This document shows positions 1 to 7,207 of a DNA stretch of 25,925 bases, in pieces. Position 1 is the stretch's first letter. Every line of letters starts with the position of its first letter. The position numbers and the translations under genes were made by a program. Origin of the DNA: CBDUBU01 sp965365465. Lineage in GTDB: Bacteria > Bacteroidota > Rhodothermia > Rhodothermales > DASSAV01. The stretch lies in NCBI GenBank assembly GCA_965365465.1, contig CBDUBU010000020.1, positions 1 to 25,925 on the forward strand, in the 5' to 3' direction. The notes beneath the pieces were generated by a model. It searched no databases. It was not told the DNA's origin and saw nothing but the letters and a program-made list of their open reading frames with translations.

Positions 1-1421
1 CCGCCGGCGCCGCGAAAGCTGTGCCCCGCGCCCTTGCGAAACGCGCCAAAGCGATGCACGCCAACGGCGAGCCGATGCAAATTCGTGTGCTGACGGGCGC
101 CTCTACCGGCGCCGGTCTTGATGAAGCCCTTGCGGAGGCGGAGGCCATCTCATGGCGCACCCCCTACCAATCCTCAAAAACCCTGCGGAAACGCATCAAC
201 AAGCAGGAAGCTGAGTTCGTGGACTTGCACCTCTCGCATGTTCCGCAAATGGTTGAGTTTGGCTTTTTCGGGAAGATTGATTACGCAGTCGTGGAAGCCA
301 TCGACGTGCTTCAGGACGGTCGCGTATACCTTTCAACGTCTGTAGGCGCATCGCCCAGCTACCTGCGCCATGCCAAAAAGGTCATCATCGAACTGAACAG
401 GCATCACTCCAAGCGGCTATGGGAGATGCATGACATTGCCATCCTGCCCCCACCCCCCAACCGCAGCCCTATCCCGATCCATCACCCGCTCTCCAAGATG
501 GGGACGCCCTTTATAACCATCGACCCGTCCAAAATCGTGGGGATCGTCGAGACGGACGAGCCGGACGGCGTGGCAGGATTCGATGAACCGGACGAGGTAA
601 GTGAAAAGATCGCGGGCCATGTGGTCCGGTTCCTGCTGGATGAACTGAAGGCCGGGCGCATCCCGACCGACTTCCTGCCGCTTCAGTCCGGCGTCGGCAA
701 TGTAGCCAACGCGGTGATGGCAGGGCTAGGAAAAAGCGATGTGCCTCCCTTCTATATGTACAGCGAGGTTTTTCAGGATGCGCTGGTCGATCTGATGCTT
801 AACGAACGACTGCTGGGCGCCTCCACGACCAGCCTCACGTTGAGCGAAACGCAGTTGCAGCGGCTCTACGGCAACATGAATTTCTTCGGCCCACGGGTCG
901 TTCTGCGACCCCAGGAGCTTTCAAACAATCCTGGCATCATCCGGCGGCTCGGGGTTATCGCCATCAACACCGCCCTGGAAGTGGACATTTACGGAAACGC
1001 CAACTCTACGCACGTGGCCGGCACCCAGTTGATGAACGGAGTCGGCGGTTCAGGAGACTTCGTCCGGAATTCGTACCTTTCCATCCTGGTTTGCCCGAGC
1101 ATTGCCAAGGACGGCAGGATCTCTACCGTCGTGCCAATGGCGACCCACGTGGACCACAACGAGCACTCCGTGCAGATCATCGTCACGGAACAGGGGCTTG
1201 CAGACCTTCGCGGCCTGGGTCCCATTGAACGCGCACGTACGGTCATTAACAAGTGCGCCAACCCGATGTACCGCGACTATCTGGAAGCGTATGTAGCAAA
1301 CGCACCGATGGGACACATCCGGCACGACTTGTCCAGATGCTTCGAGTTGCATAAAAACCTGATGGAAACCGGCGCCATGCTCCCAGAAGTCTTGAGCAAT
1401 GGTAGCAGTTCAATGAAGTAA
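1..1421 (+). CDS. Acetyl-CoA hydrolase / succinate:acetate CoA-transferase family protein, 5' partial
   Basis: Class I CoA-transferase family enzyme that exchanges CoA between acyl-CoA (acetyl-, succinyl- or propionyl-CoA) and a carboxylic acid, or hydrolyses acetyl-CoA, in the cytoplasm. The frame is open to the left edge. The GTG at 21 is internal, because the codons before it (reading AGAAKA) continue the family motif before 'VPRALAKRA', so only the N-terminal few dozen residues are missing. Visible family blocks are LTGASTGAGLDEAL, SHVPQMVEFGFFGKIDYA, SGVGNVANAVMAGLG and YSEVFQDALVDLM. The Glu in the last block (codon 765-767) matches the catalytic Glu that forms the acyl-CoA anhydride in AarC/Cat1-type enzymes. 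The C-terminal VTEQGLADLRGL block is also intact. The preferred acceptor (succinate, acetate or water) cannot be told from sequence alone. BioY follows 31 nt later on the same strand. Confidence 0.9.
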   Translation, partial: AGAAKAVPRALAKRAKAMHANGEPMQIRVLTGASTGAGLDEALAEAEAISWRTPYQSSKTLRKRINKQEAEFVDLHLSHVPQMVEFGFFGKIDYAVVEAIDVLQDGRVYLSTSVGASPSYLRHAKKVIIELNRHHSKRLWEMHDIAILPPPPNRSPIPIHHPLSKMGTPFITIDPSKIVGIVETDEPDGVAGFDEPDEVSEKIAGHVVRFLLDELKAGRIPTDFLPLQSGVGNVANAVMAGLGKSDVPPFYMYSEVFQDALVDLMLNERLLGASTTSLTLSETQLQRLYGNMNFFGPRVVLRPQELSNNPGIIRRLGVIAINTALEVDIYGNANSTHVAGTQLMNGVGGSGDFVRNSYLSILVCPSIAKDGRISTVVPMATHVDHNEHSVQIIVTEQGLADLRGLGPIERARTVINKCANPMYRDYLEAYVANAPMGHIRHDLSRCFELHKNLMETGAMLPEVLSNGSSSMK

Positions 1422-1452
1422 TCCGTATTCTCTGCCAACCGGCAGGGTTCTT

Positions 1453-2061
1453 ATGACGCAATTATCCTTTTATGCTCCTATGACGACACGCTTAAGAATG
1501 CATTCCACGAGGGTCGCTGCCATCGACCTGATCCGGCAAGAGCACGCCTCGGCCCTGCAACAGGTGCTGGGCATCGTCGGATTTGCTCTTCTCACGGCGC
1601 TGGGCGCGCACGTGCGCATCTACCTGTGGGAAGTGCCGTTCACCCTGCAGACCGTGGCTATCTACGGCAGCGGGCTTTATCTGGGCTGGCGCAACGGGAT
1701 GCTGGCGCAGTTGCTTTATCTGGTTATGGGCCTGTTCATGCCGGTCTTCGCAGGCGACAGCTTCGGCGTGGCGTACCTTATGGGCGCTGCCTCTGCCGGC
1801 TACCTGCTTGCGGCCCCTGTATCCGCCGCTATCATTGGCGCCCTCTCCAAACGCTGGAACACCCTTGCAGGAAGCACGCTCACCATGTTGGCCGGTTCGC
1901 TAGCGCTCTTCACGCTAGGCGTCATCTGGCTTCACTTTGCAGCCGGACATGCAACGTGGTTTGAATCCATCGATAAAGGCTGGTTGCGCTTCATCCCGGT
2001 CGACCTTGCCAAGATTCTGTTCCTGAGCCTGGTCTACACCGGAACGCGCCGCTTCAGCTAA
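1453..2061 (+). CDS. bioY: Biotin transporter BioY (ECF substrate-binding component)
   Basis: Integral inner-membrane S component that binds biotin for uptake. The 202-residue product has about six hydrophobic segments. It shows the BioY core: a VPFTLQTVAIYGSGLYLG block, then GWRNGMLAQLLYLVMGLFMPVFAG, matching the family pattern GxRxGxxxxxxYxxxGxxxxPVFA. The ATG at 1453 is preceded by a short purine stretch (caggg, 1443-1447). In-frame ATGs at 1480 and 1498 are alternatives that would drop a poorly conserved N-terminal tail. No EcfA/EcfT energising genes and no biotin-synthesis genes are visible nearby, so it works either alone or with a shared ECF module encoded elsewhere. A strong terminator follows 25 nt after the stop. 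Confidence 0.9.
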   Translation: MTQLSFYAPMTTRLRMHSTRVAAIDLIRQEHASALQQVLGIVGFALLTALGAHVRIYLWEVPFTLQTVAIYGSGLYLGWRNGMLAQLLYLVMGLFMPVFAGDSFGVAYLMGAASAGYLLAAPVSAAIIGALSKRWNTLAGSTLTMLAGSLALFTLGVIWLHFAAGHATWFESIDKGWLRFIPVDLAKILFLSLVYTGTRRFS

Positions 2062-2085
2062 AGCATCGCGAACAATACAGGCGCT

Positions 2086-2121
2086 AAAAAGGCGTCTCTC
2101 TGCGTGGGAGGCGCCTTTTTT
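2086..2121. terminator. Bidirectional intrinsic terminator
   Basis: A 14-bp stem (arms 2086-2099 and 2107-2120, two G-T wobbles) encloses a 7-nt loop. The arms begin and end in A5/T5 tracts, so both RNA strands form a stem followed by a U run. It sits between the converging bioY gene (ends 2061, +) and the HsdR_N-like gene (ends 2124, -) and should stop both transcripts. Confidence 0.9.
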
Positions 2122-2123
2122 CA

Positions 2124-2573
2124 TTATAGTTCCTCATACCGGGGCAACTCCTGCATGAAGGTGTAAACCTGCCGCTCCCTGTCGATCAGGGCGCAGTAGT
2201 GGACGAGGCCATTGGTCACTAGCAGGTAACGAGCCTGAACTACCGTGTTGTACCGGGCGATCTGATCGAAAGCCGCCTGCTTGATGCTGACATCCGGCGA
2301 CTTGCATTCAGCCATGAGCACGGGCTTTCCACTACGGTCATAAACAACCACGTCGGCCCGGCGCTGCATTCCCTGAAATGCGAATCCCCTCTCGATGGCA
2401 ATGAGCGATTGGGGAAAGCCTCTATCCTGAATCAGGTATTGCACGAGATGCTGGCGCACCCATTCCTCCGGTGTGAGCCGTACATACCGCTTGCGAATCG
2501 GATCAAAAATCGTGCGGATTTCTCCGACCTGCTGATAGACAAACTCAAATTCCGGCAGATTAAGCCGTTGCAT
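2124..2573 (-). CDS. Small HsdR N-terminal-domain protein (PD-(D/E)XK nuclease fold)
   Basis: A 149-residue protein resembling the free-standing 'type I restriction enzyme R protein N-terminus' (HSDR_N_2) proteins common in Bacteroidota relatives. The nuclease-fold core is visible: a Glu-containing helix (TPEEWVRQHLVQYL, residues 34-47), RRADVVVYD with Asp74, then MAECKSP with Glu89-x-Lys91, followed by an AFDQIARYN helix. Full-length HsdR is about 1000 residues with a helicase motor; this protein is only the nuclease-like domain, and no HsdM or HsdS gene lies in the window. A GGGAGG run lies just upstream of the ATG but very close (2 nt); an AAGGGAAG stretch further up is better placed. It starts 54 nt after the AttH-like gene stops and may be the last gene of that operon. 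Its biological role is not established. Confidence 0.8.
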   Translation of the reverse strand: MQRLNLPEFEFVYQQVGEIRTIFDPIRKRYVRLTPEEWVRQHLVQYLIQDRGFPQSLIAIERGFAFQGMQRRADVVVYDRSGKPVLMAECKSPDVSIKQAAFDQIARYNTVVQARYLLVTNGLVHYCALIDRERQVYTFMQELPRYEEL

Positions 2574-2627
2574 GGCCTCCCTTCCCTTTAGCAGGACACA
2601 GCCTGACCGGTAAGGACCAATGAGCGC

Positions 2628-3818
2628 TTACCGAACCTCAAAACGATTCTGCGCAGTTCTCTGATCCGGCTCGTAGCCCGTCATCTCTACATAGCCGCTG
2701 CCCGTAACAGACTTCCCATCGCTGGTTCCTGCTACCTGCACGGCGCCTTCCCAGTATCGCACCGAAAGATCCAGTTCCTGATTGGCCAGATACGGCGTCA
2801 CCTCCAGAGAAAGCCCGACCGAGGGTATGTTGAGCCTCCAGCGAGAGGGATAGCGGCCGTTTGTGCCAGCGCTCTCCCAGTAATCATTCACAAGTATCTC
2901 GACATCTTCCAGACGGAGCGGCGTCGGTTCGCCCTCCGGGTCTACCAGAACGCCATTGCTGAATGGGCTTGTGGATCCGTCTGTGGAACGGATTTGATAC
3001 AGCATCAGATCACGTCCATCCGAAAGCTGCAAGGAAAACCAGTCCCAGCCAACCTGGTCCTTTCCCAGTGCGCTCGTGCTCCATTCACGATCCATCCAAC
3101 TCAAGCCGGTTACAGTGAAAGACTGCCCTTCCACCGTAACCGCGCCTTCGGTTTGCAACCGGGTAAAAGAATAATAATAGGAGGCATCACCGGGCAATGA
3201 CCCTTTACGGTCGTAGCCACCTTCTCCCTGAAGTATAAGCGGTTTTGCCGGATGCATCCTTAGATCGATGCCTGCATCTTCAGTACGGGCCTCAATATGC
3301 ATAGCCGGCATTGCTTCACCACTTTCTTCCGCCGACCAATCCTCCAGCCACACCCGAAAGGGAGATGCCTGTGCGCCTGCCAGCCCTGCCGCACCCCGGC
3401 TGAAGCGCTCGAAGGCATAAAACTCCTTGCCGGCAACATCGGTCAGCGCAAAATGCGCCATGAAAATATGATTGGCCGCCCAGTCCGAGGTGCGAGCCGT
3501 CATGGCATCTGCGGGAGGCGCCAGCGCAATCCGAAAGAAGGTAAGCTGATATCCGAAACGCCGGCCTTCCGGGGCGGCAAGGTTTCCAGTGTAGTACCAC
3601 CATTCCGTTTTGTAACCGGGATGAGGGCCATGGTCTTCCGGAAAGGAAAAAGCGCGAGGCCCGAGCGCCCGGTTATAGCCGGTGGTATCACTCCCAAGCG
3701 CATCGGACACCGCCAGACGAGTCTCAATCTGCTCCTTCTCCACGCCGGACAACCAGGCTCCAATTCCCAGCGCCAGAACAGAGAACACCATAAACACTAC
3801 GATCCAGGGGCCGCGCAT
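2628..3818 (-). CDS. AttH/CrtC-like lipocalin-fold membrane-anchored protein (COG5621 type)
   Basis: A 396-residue protein with one N-terminal hydrophobic segment (about residues 5-23), placing the bulk outside the inner membrane as a signal-anchored or exported protein. The body matches AttH / hydroxyneurosporene-dehydratase-like (CrtC) proteins: KTEWWYYTGNL, LTFFRIAL, HFALTD, then a second half with VTGLSWMDREWSTSALG and VGWDWFSLQLSDGRDLMLYQ. Such 'predicted secreted hydrolases' are repeatedly encoded beside LolCDE/MacB-type ABC transporters, as here; the true substrate is unknown. I chose the ATG at 3818. A TTG at 3830 would add four residues, and neither start has a clear Shine-Dalgarno site. 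It lies 72 nt downstream of the permease stop and is probably in the same transcript. A carotenoid-hydratase role is unlikely, since no carotenoid genes are present. Confidence 0.8.
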   Translation of the reverse strand: MRGPWIVVFMVFSVLALGIGAWLSGVEKEQIETRLAVSDALGSDTTGYNRALGPRAFSFPEDHGPHPGYKTEWWYYTGNLAAPEGRRFGYQLTFFRIALAPPADAMTARTSDWAANHIFMAHFALTDVAGKEFYAFERFSRGAAGLAGAQASPFRVWLEDWSAEESGEAMPAMHIEARTEDAGIDLRMHPAKPLILQGEGGYDRKGSLPGDASYYYSFTRLQTEGAVTVEGQSFTVTGLSWMDREWSTSALGKDQVGWDWFSLQLSDGRDLMLYQIRSTDGSTSPFSNGVLVDPEGEPTPLRLEDVEILVNDYWESAGTNGRYPSRWRLNIPSVGLSLEVTPYLANQELDLSVRYWEGAVQVAGTSDGKSVTGSGYVEMTGYEPDQRTAQNRFEVR

Positions 3819-3890
3819 CAGACTTGGCAAAAAAGGTGAGGTGTATATACCGTGACGATCTCCTGCCGGAGCGGTTCCAGAGACAAGCCT

Positions 3891-6437
3891 TTATTCGTCG
3901 CGCAACGCCAGGGCCGGGTTGGCTCTGGACATTTTCCATGAAGGATATAGCCCGGCCAGCATGGCAGCAACCAGCGCTACTGCCAACGCCTGCAAGAGAA
4001 TGGCGCCGGAAACCTCAAACTGCAAGGTCCACCCGAACGACCGCTTGTTGATTACATAGGTGAGCACCATGGCGAGCACGAGACCCACCGGAACCGACAG
4101 GATGCCGGCCATCAGGCCCATCAGTCCTGTCTGCAAAGTCACGTAGCGCCAGACTTGCCTCGGCGTCAGCCCGCTCGCCCGCAGCACGGCCAGTTCCCGC
4201 GCCCTTTCCAATTGAAGCGCCATCAAGGAACTCAACACGCCGATGAATGCAACGACGACTGCAAGCAGGCGGAGCACGAGGGTAATGGTGAAAGTGCGAT
4301 CGAATATCTCAAGCGAGGTTTCCCGCAAGGCGCGATTGGAACGGACGAACACCTCCTGGCCTTCTCCGGCCTCTCGCCGCAACCGCGCAACAAGCTGGTC
4401 CACATCCTGACCCGGCGCTGCATTCAGGGACAGTCCGGAGATACCGCGATCCCGGTAATAACGTTCATATGTCCTTCGGCTCATCATGACCACGCCTACG
4501 TCCGAGCCGTAATCCGAGTACACGCCACGCACCAGAAACCCTTGTTCACCCCTGTCGGTTTGCAACCAGAGCGAATCACCTGCCGAGACGCCCCGGTGAT
4601 AGCTGTACGGCTCGGAGATGATGACGACCTCCTTTTGCAAAAAATCATTCCAGACTTCTTCCTGATCTCTCGCTCTGAAGCGGAACGTGCCGGCCTGACC
4701 GGCCCGTGCCTCTATAGCCACAAGCTCCGTCCGGCCTTTCGACGACATAACCTGCATACGCCGCACCGATCCGGCGCTTCCAACCCCCGGCGCCTGTCTA
4801 AGCCGCCCAACCAGCGAAGAATCCAGGGTTGCGTCGGCCTGCCGGGTCACCAGGCTCGGCGGCTGAATGTACACATCGGCCTGTAGCGTATAGGAGAGCC
4901 AGGTTTGAACGGTCTGGCGAAAACTATCGACCATGATGCTGACGCCGACAGCGGCAGCTATTGCGATCATTAGCGATGCAACCGCCACACCCGTTCGACT
5001 CAGCGTGGAAACCACGCCGCGAGCCGCCATTCGCCCCAGAATGCCGAATAGCCTTCCCATAAGCGGCCTGAAGATCCGTACCAGCAACACGACAGCCGCC
5101 GGGGTCAGCAGCGCAAACCCGAGCAGCACCAGCAGCAGCGCCAGGTAACTGATCACGATGCTGCGGCTGGGAACCAGCAGCAATCCAGTTCCGATTACTT
5201 CAAGCAACATGCCCCCTGTAGCGAGCCATGGCAGGTAGGCGCGAAGACGCGATTCCGATTGCGACCGCCGCAATACCGTTGAAACCGGCGCGTTGGCAGC
5301 TTCCAGCATGGGCGCGAGGGTTGCCAGCACGGTTGCCCCCAGACCGAGACCCAGCCCCTTAACCAGGCTGAACGGCGTAACCGCAAGATCTCGAACCGTA
5401 ACAACATAGTAGAGGTCGTTGATTGTTTGCGTGACCAACCGAACGAGTCCCTGCCCCAGCAGAATACCGAGCAACACTCCGATGATTGAACCAAGCACAC
5501 CGATAAAGGCAGCCTCCCCCAGCACCATCGTCGCTATCTGCCGCCTGGTCACGCCCAGCGCACGCAGCTGGCCGATCAACGTCCGGCGCTTTACGACTGA
5601 AAAGGTCATCGTGTTATAGATGAGAAACATGCCCACGATCAGCGCCAGCAAGCTCAGAGCCGTCAGATTCAGATCGAAGGCCCGCGCCATCTGCTCTACC
5701 GTTTCCGTTCGTGACGACGAACGCGAGATGCTTAGTCCCGGGGGCAACGCCCCTTCTATGCGGGCAAGAATGCTTTCGCCCTTTGGAGTATCCGGCGCCA
5801 GCACATCGATCCGGCTCAACCGGCTTTGCATTCCGAACAACTCCTGCGCCGTCGCGATGTCTACGACCAGCAAGCTTTCGATAGCGCGGGCGCTCCTGTC
5901 ATCTGCCGGAGCCATAAACCCTGCTATACGTATCACGCGCGTCTCTCCATCGACAAGCACGCGCAACGTATCCATGAGGGTAATCTCGCGTTCTGCCGCC
6001 GCGTTTTCGGATAAGATCGCTGCCCCCGCTTGCGTCATGAAATCGGAAAGACGAGGGCCTGCGTCTTCGCTCAGAAAAGTGCGAAACGGTGTTTCAGAAA
6101 AGGGATCGATGCCCAACACCTGGAAAACACTTCCGTCGAAGCGCGGAACCCTTACATACCCTTCTACAACCGGTGCAATGTCTCGCACACCCTGATTCAC
6201 TTTCAGCGTTCGATACACCTGATCCGGAAAACCTTCAGAAGGCCCATGAATCTGATGGGTGGCTTTGCCCGTTACGGTCTCGGCGGATAGTTCAAAAGCG
6301 CGGCGGGCGCTCGAATTTGCAAGATCAATGGAAAGGACCATCGCCACCCCCAGCGCCACGCCCAGCACAGACAATCCGAACAACAAGGGATGACTGAGCA
6401 GGTAACGCCGGCTGGAGCGCCAGAGAGTTGAAGACAT
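3891..6437 (-). CDS. ABC transporter permease with two FtsX domains (YbbP/LolE/MacB-like)
   Basis: An 848-residue inner-membrane permease of the type that couples cytoplasmic ATP hydrolysis to lipid, lipoprotein or envelope-substrate handling. Order: first TM helix (about 15-37), a periplasmic MacB_PCD-like domain (about 40-250), a first FtsX core (about 255-380) with the coupling-helix stretch VKRRTLIGQLRALGVTRRQI, further TM helices (about 405-510), a second periplasmic domain, and a second FtsX core (about 715-848) with the matching ERARELAVLRASGLTPRQV stretch and a terminal SRANPALALRDE. Two FtsX units in one chain and this length match YbbP (COG3127) rather than single-unit LolC/LolE. 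It starts 3 nt after the ATPase gene stops, so the two are surely co-translated. The substrate is unknown; the downstream AttH-like protein is a likely partner. Confidence 0.9.
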   Translation of the reverse strand: MSSTLWRSSRRYLLSHPLLFGLSVLGVALGVAMVLSIDLANSSARRAFELSAETVTGKATHQIHGPSEGFPDQVYRTLKVNQGVRDIAPVVEGYVRVPRFDGSVFQVLGIDPFSETPFRTFLSEDAGPRLSDFMTQAGAAILSENAAAEREITLMDTLRVLVDGETRVIRIAGFMAPADDRSARAIESLLVVDIATAQELFGMQSRLSRIDVLAPDTPKGESILARIEGALPPGLSISRSSSRTETVEQMARAFDLNLTALSLLALIVGMFLIYNTMTFSVVKRRTLIGQLRALGVTRRQIATMVLGEAAFIGVLGSIIGVLLGILLGQGLVRLVTQTINDLYYVVTVRDLAVTPFSLVKGLGLGLGATVLATLAPMLEAANAPVSTVLRRSQSESRLRAYLPWLATGGMLLEVIGTGLLLVPSRSIVISYLALLLVLLGFALLTPAAVVLLVRIFRPLMGRLFGILGRMAARGVVSTLSRTGVAVASLMIAIAAAVGVSIMVDSFRQTVQTWLSYTLQADVYIQPPSLVTRQADATLDSSLVGRLRQAPGVGSAGSVRRMQVMSSKGRTELVAIEARAGQAGTFRFRARDQEEVWNDFLQKEVVIISEPYSYHRGVSAGDSLWLQTDRGEQGFLVRGVYSDYGSDVGVVMMSRRTYERYYRDRGISGLSLNAAPGQDVDQLVARLRREAGEGQEVFVRSNRALRETSLEIFDRTFTITLVLRLLAVVVAFIGVLSSLMALQLERARELAVLRASGLTPRQVWRYVTLQTGLMGLMAGILSVPVGLVLAMVLTYVINKRSFGWTLQFEVSGAILLQALAVALVAAMLAGLYPSWKMSRANPALALRDE

Positions 6438-6440
6438 GTC

Positions 6441-7136
6441 TCAGACCGGTTGTTCTTCCAGACGACCACCCTGCAAGCTCAGCACGCGGTCAGCCAGGGA
6501 AATCAAATCGCGATCATGGGTGACGACCAGGATCGTCTTTCCTTTATCCCGAACGAGCCGGTTGAGCAGATCCATCACATGCTGTCCTGTCTTGTAATCC
6601 AGATTGCCCGTGGGTTCATCGGCCAGAATGAGCAGCGGATCATGTCCGAGCGCCCGCGCGATGGCGACCCGTTGCTGCTCGCCCCCGGAAAGACGATCCG
6701 GAAAACTCTCAGCTCTGTCTTCAAGCCCCACATGGTCCAGATACCGCAGTGCTTCTTCCTGTTCCTCCCTGCTCATTCGGCCGTTGAGTTCGAGAGGCAT
6801 CAGAATGTTTTCAGCAACGGTCAGGGTAGGAATCAGATTCAGCGATTGAAAAACAAACCCGATATGCTTTCGCCGGAAAAGTGTCCGGTCGTGCTCTGAA
6901 AGCGTCGTAAGGTTTTTTCCCCCGATCACGACCTCTCCGGACGTTGGAAGGTCCATCCCACTCAACAGGTTCAGCAGGGTGCTCTTTCCCGATCCACTAC
7001 GCCCCAGCAATACGACGAACTCTCCTTCCCGGACAGCCATGTCGAGCCTGTTCAAAACAACCCGTTCGCGCTCACCCTCCTGATAGGATTTGGTCAAACC
7101 ATTGACTTGAACCAGAACTCCGTTTGCTCCACTCAA
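6441..7136 (-). CDS. ABC transporter ATP-binding protein (LolD/YbbA/MacB type)
   Basis: A 231-residue cytoplasmic ATPase that powers the adjacent FtsX-type permease. All ABC motifs are intact: Walker A GRSGSGKS (residues 45-52), Q-loop Gln97 in FVFQSLNLIP, signature LSGGEQQR (149-156), Walker B LLILADEP with catalytic Glu174, and the H-loop His in VVTHDRD. The short GEFVVLLG lead-in and the NLIPTLTVAENI stretch are typical of the LolD/YbbA/MacB group. The ATG at 7136 lacks a clear Shine-Dalgarno site. This is the first gene of a minus-strand cluster (ATPase, permease, AttH-like protein, HsdR_N-like protein). The 71 nt upstream, before the S46 peptidase stop, show no obvious terminator or promoter, so read-through from the peptidase gene is possible. 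Confidence 0.92.
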   Translation of the reverse strand: MSGANGVLVQVNGLTKSYQEGERERVVLNRLDMAVREGEFVVLLGRSGSGKSTLLNLLSGMDLPTSGEVVIGGKNLTTLSEHDRTLFRRKHIGFVFQSLNLIPTLTVAENILMPLELNGRMSREEQEEALRYLDHVGLEDRAESFPDRLSGGEQQRVAIARALGHDPLLILADEPTGNLDYKTGQHVMDLLNRLVRDKGKTILVVTHDRDLISLADRVLSLQGGRLEEQPV

Positions 7137-7207
7137 TGTAGATTGTCGGTAATCAGCCGTCCGGCATTATGGAAGGGGAAGAAAAATCCTGTTCGCGCTT
7201 CGGGGAC

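Noticed and set aside
2124..2573. Remnant of a type I restriction-modification system
   Set aside because: The protein has complete ends and an intact active-site pattern, resembles known free-standing proteins of this size, and there is no flanking hsdM, hsdS or helicase debris.
2628..3818. Carotenoid 1,2-hydratase (crtC)
   Set aside because: Only the fold family is shared; no carotenoid genes are nearby and the ABC transporter context fits the AttH-like group better.
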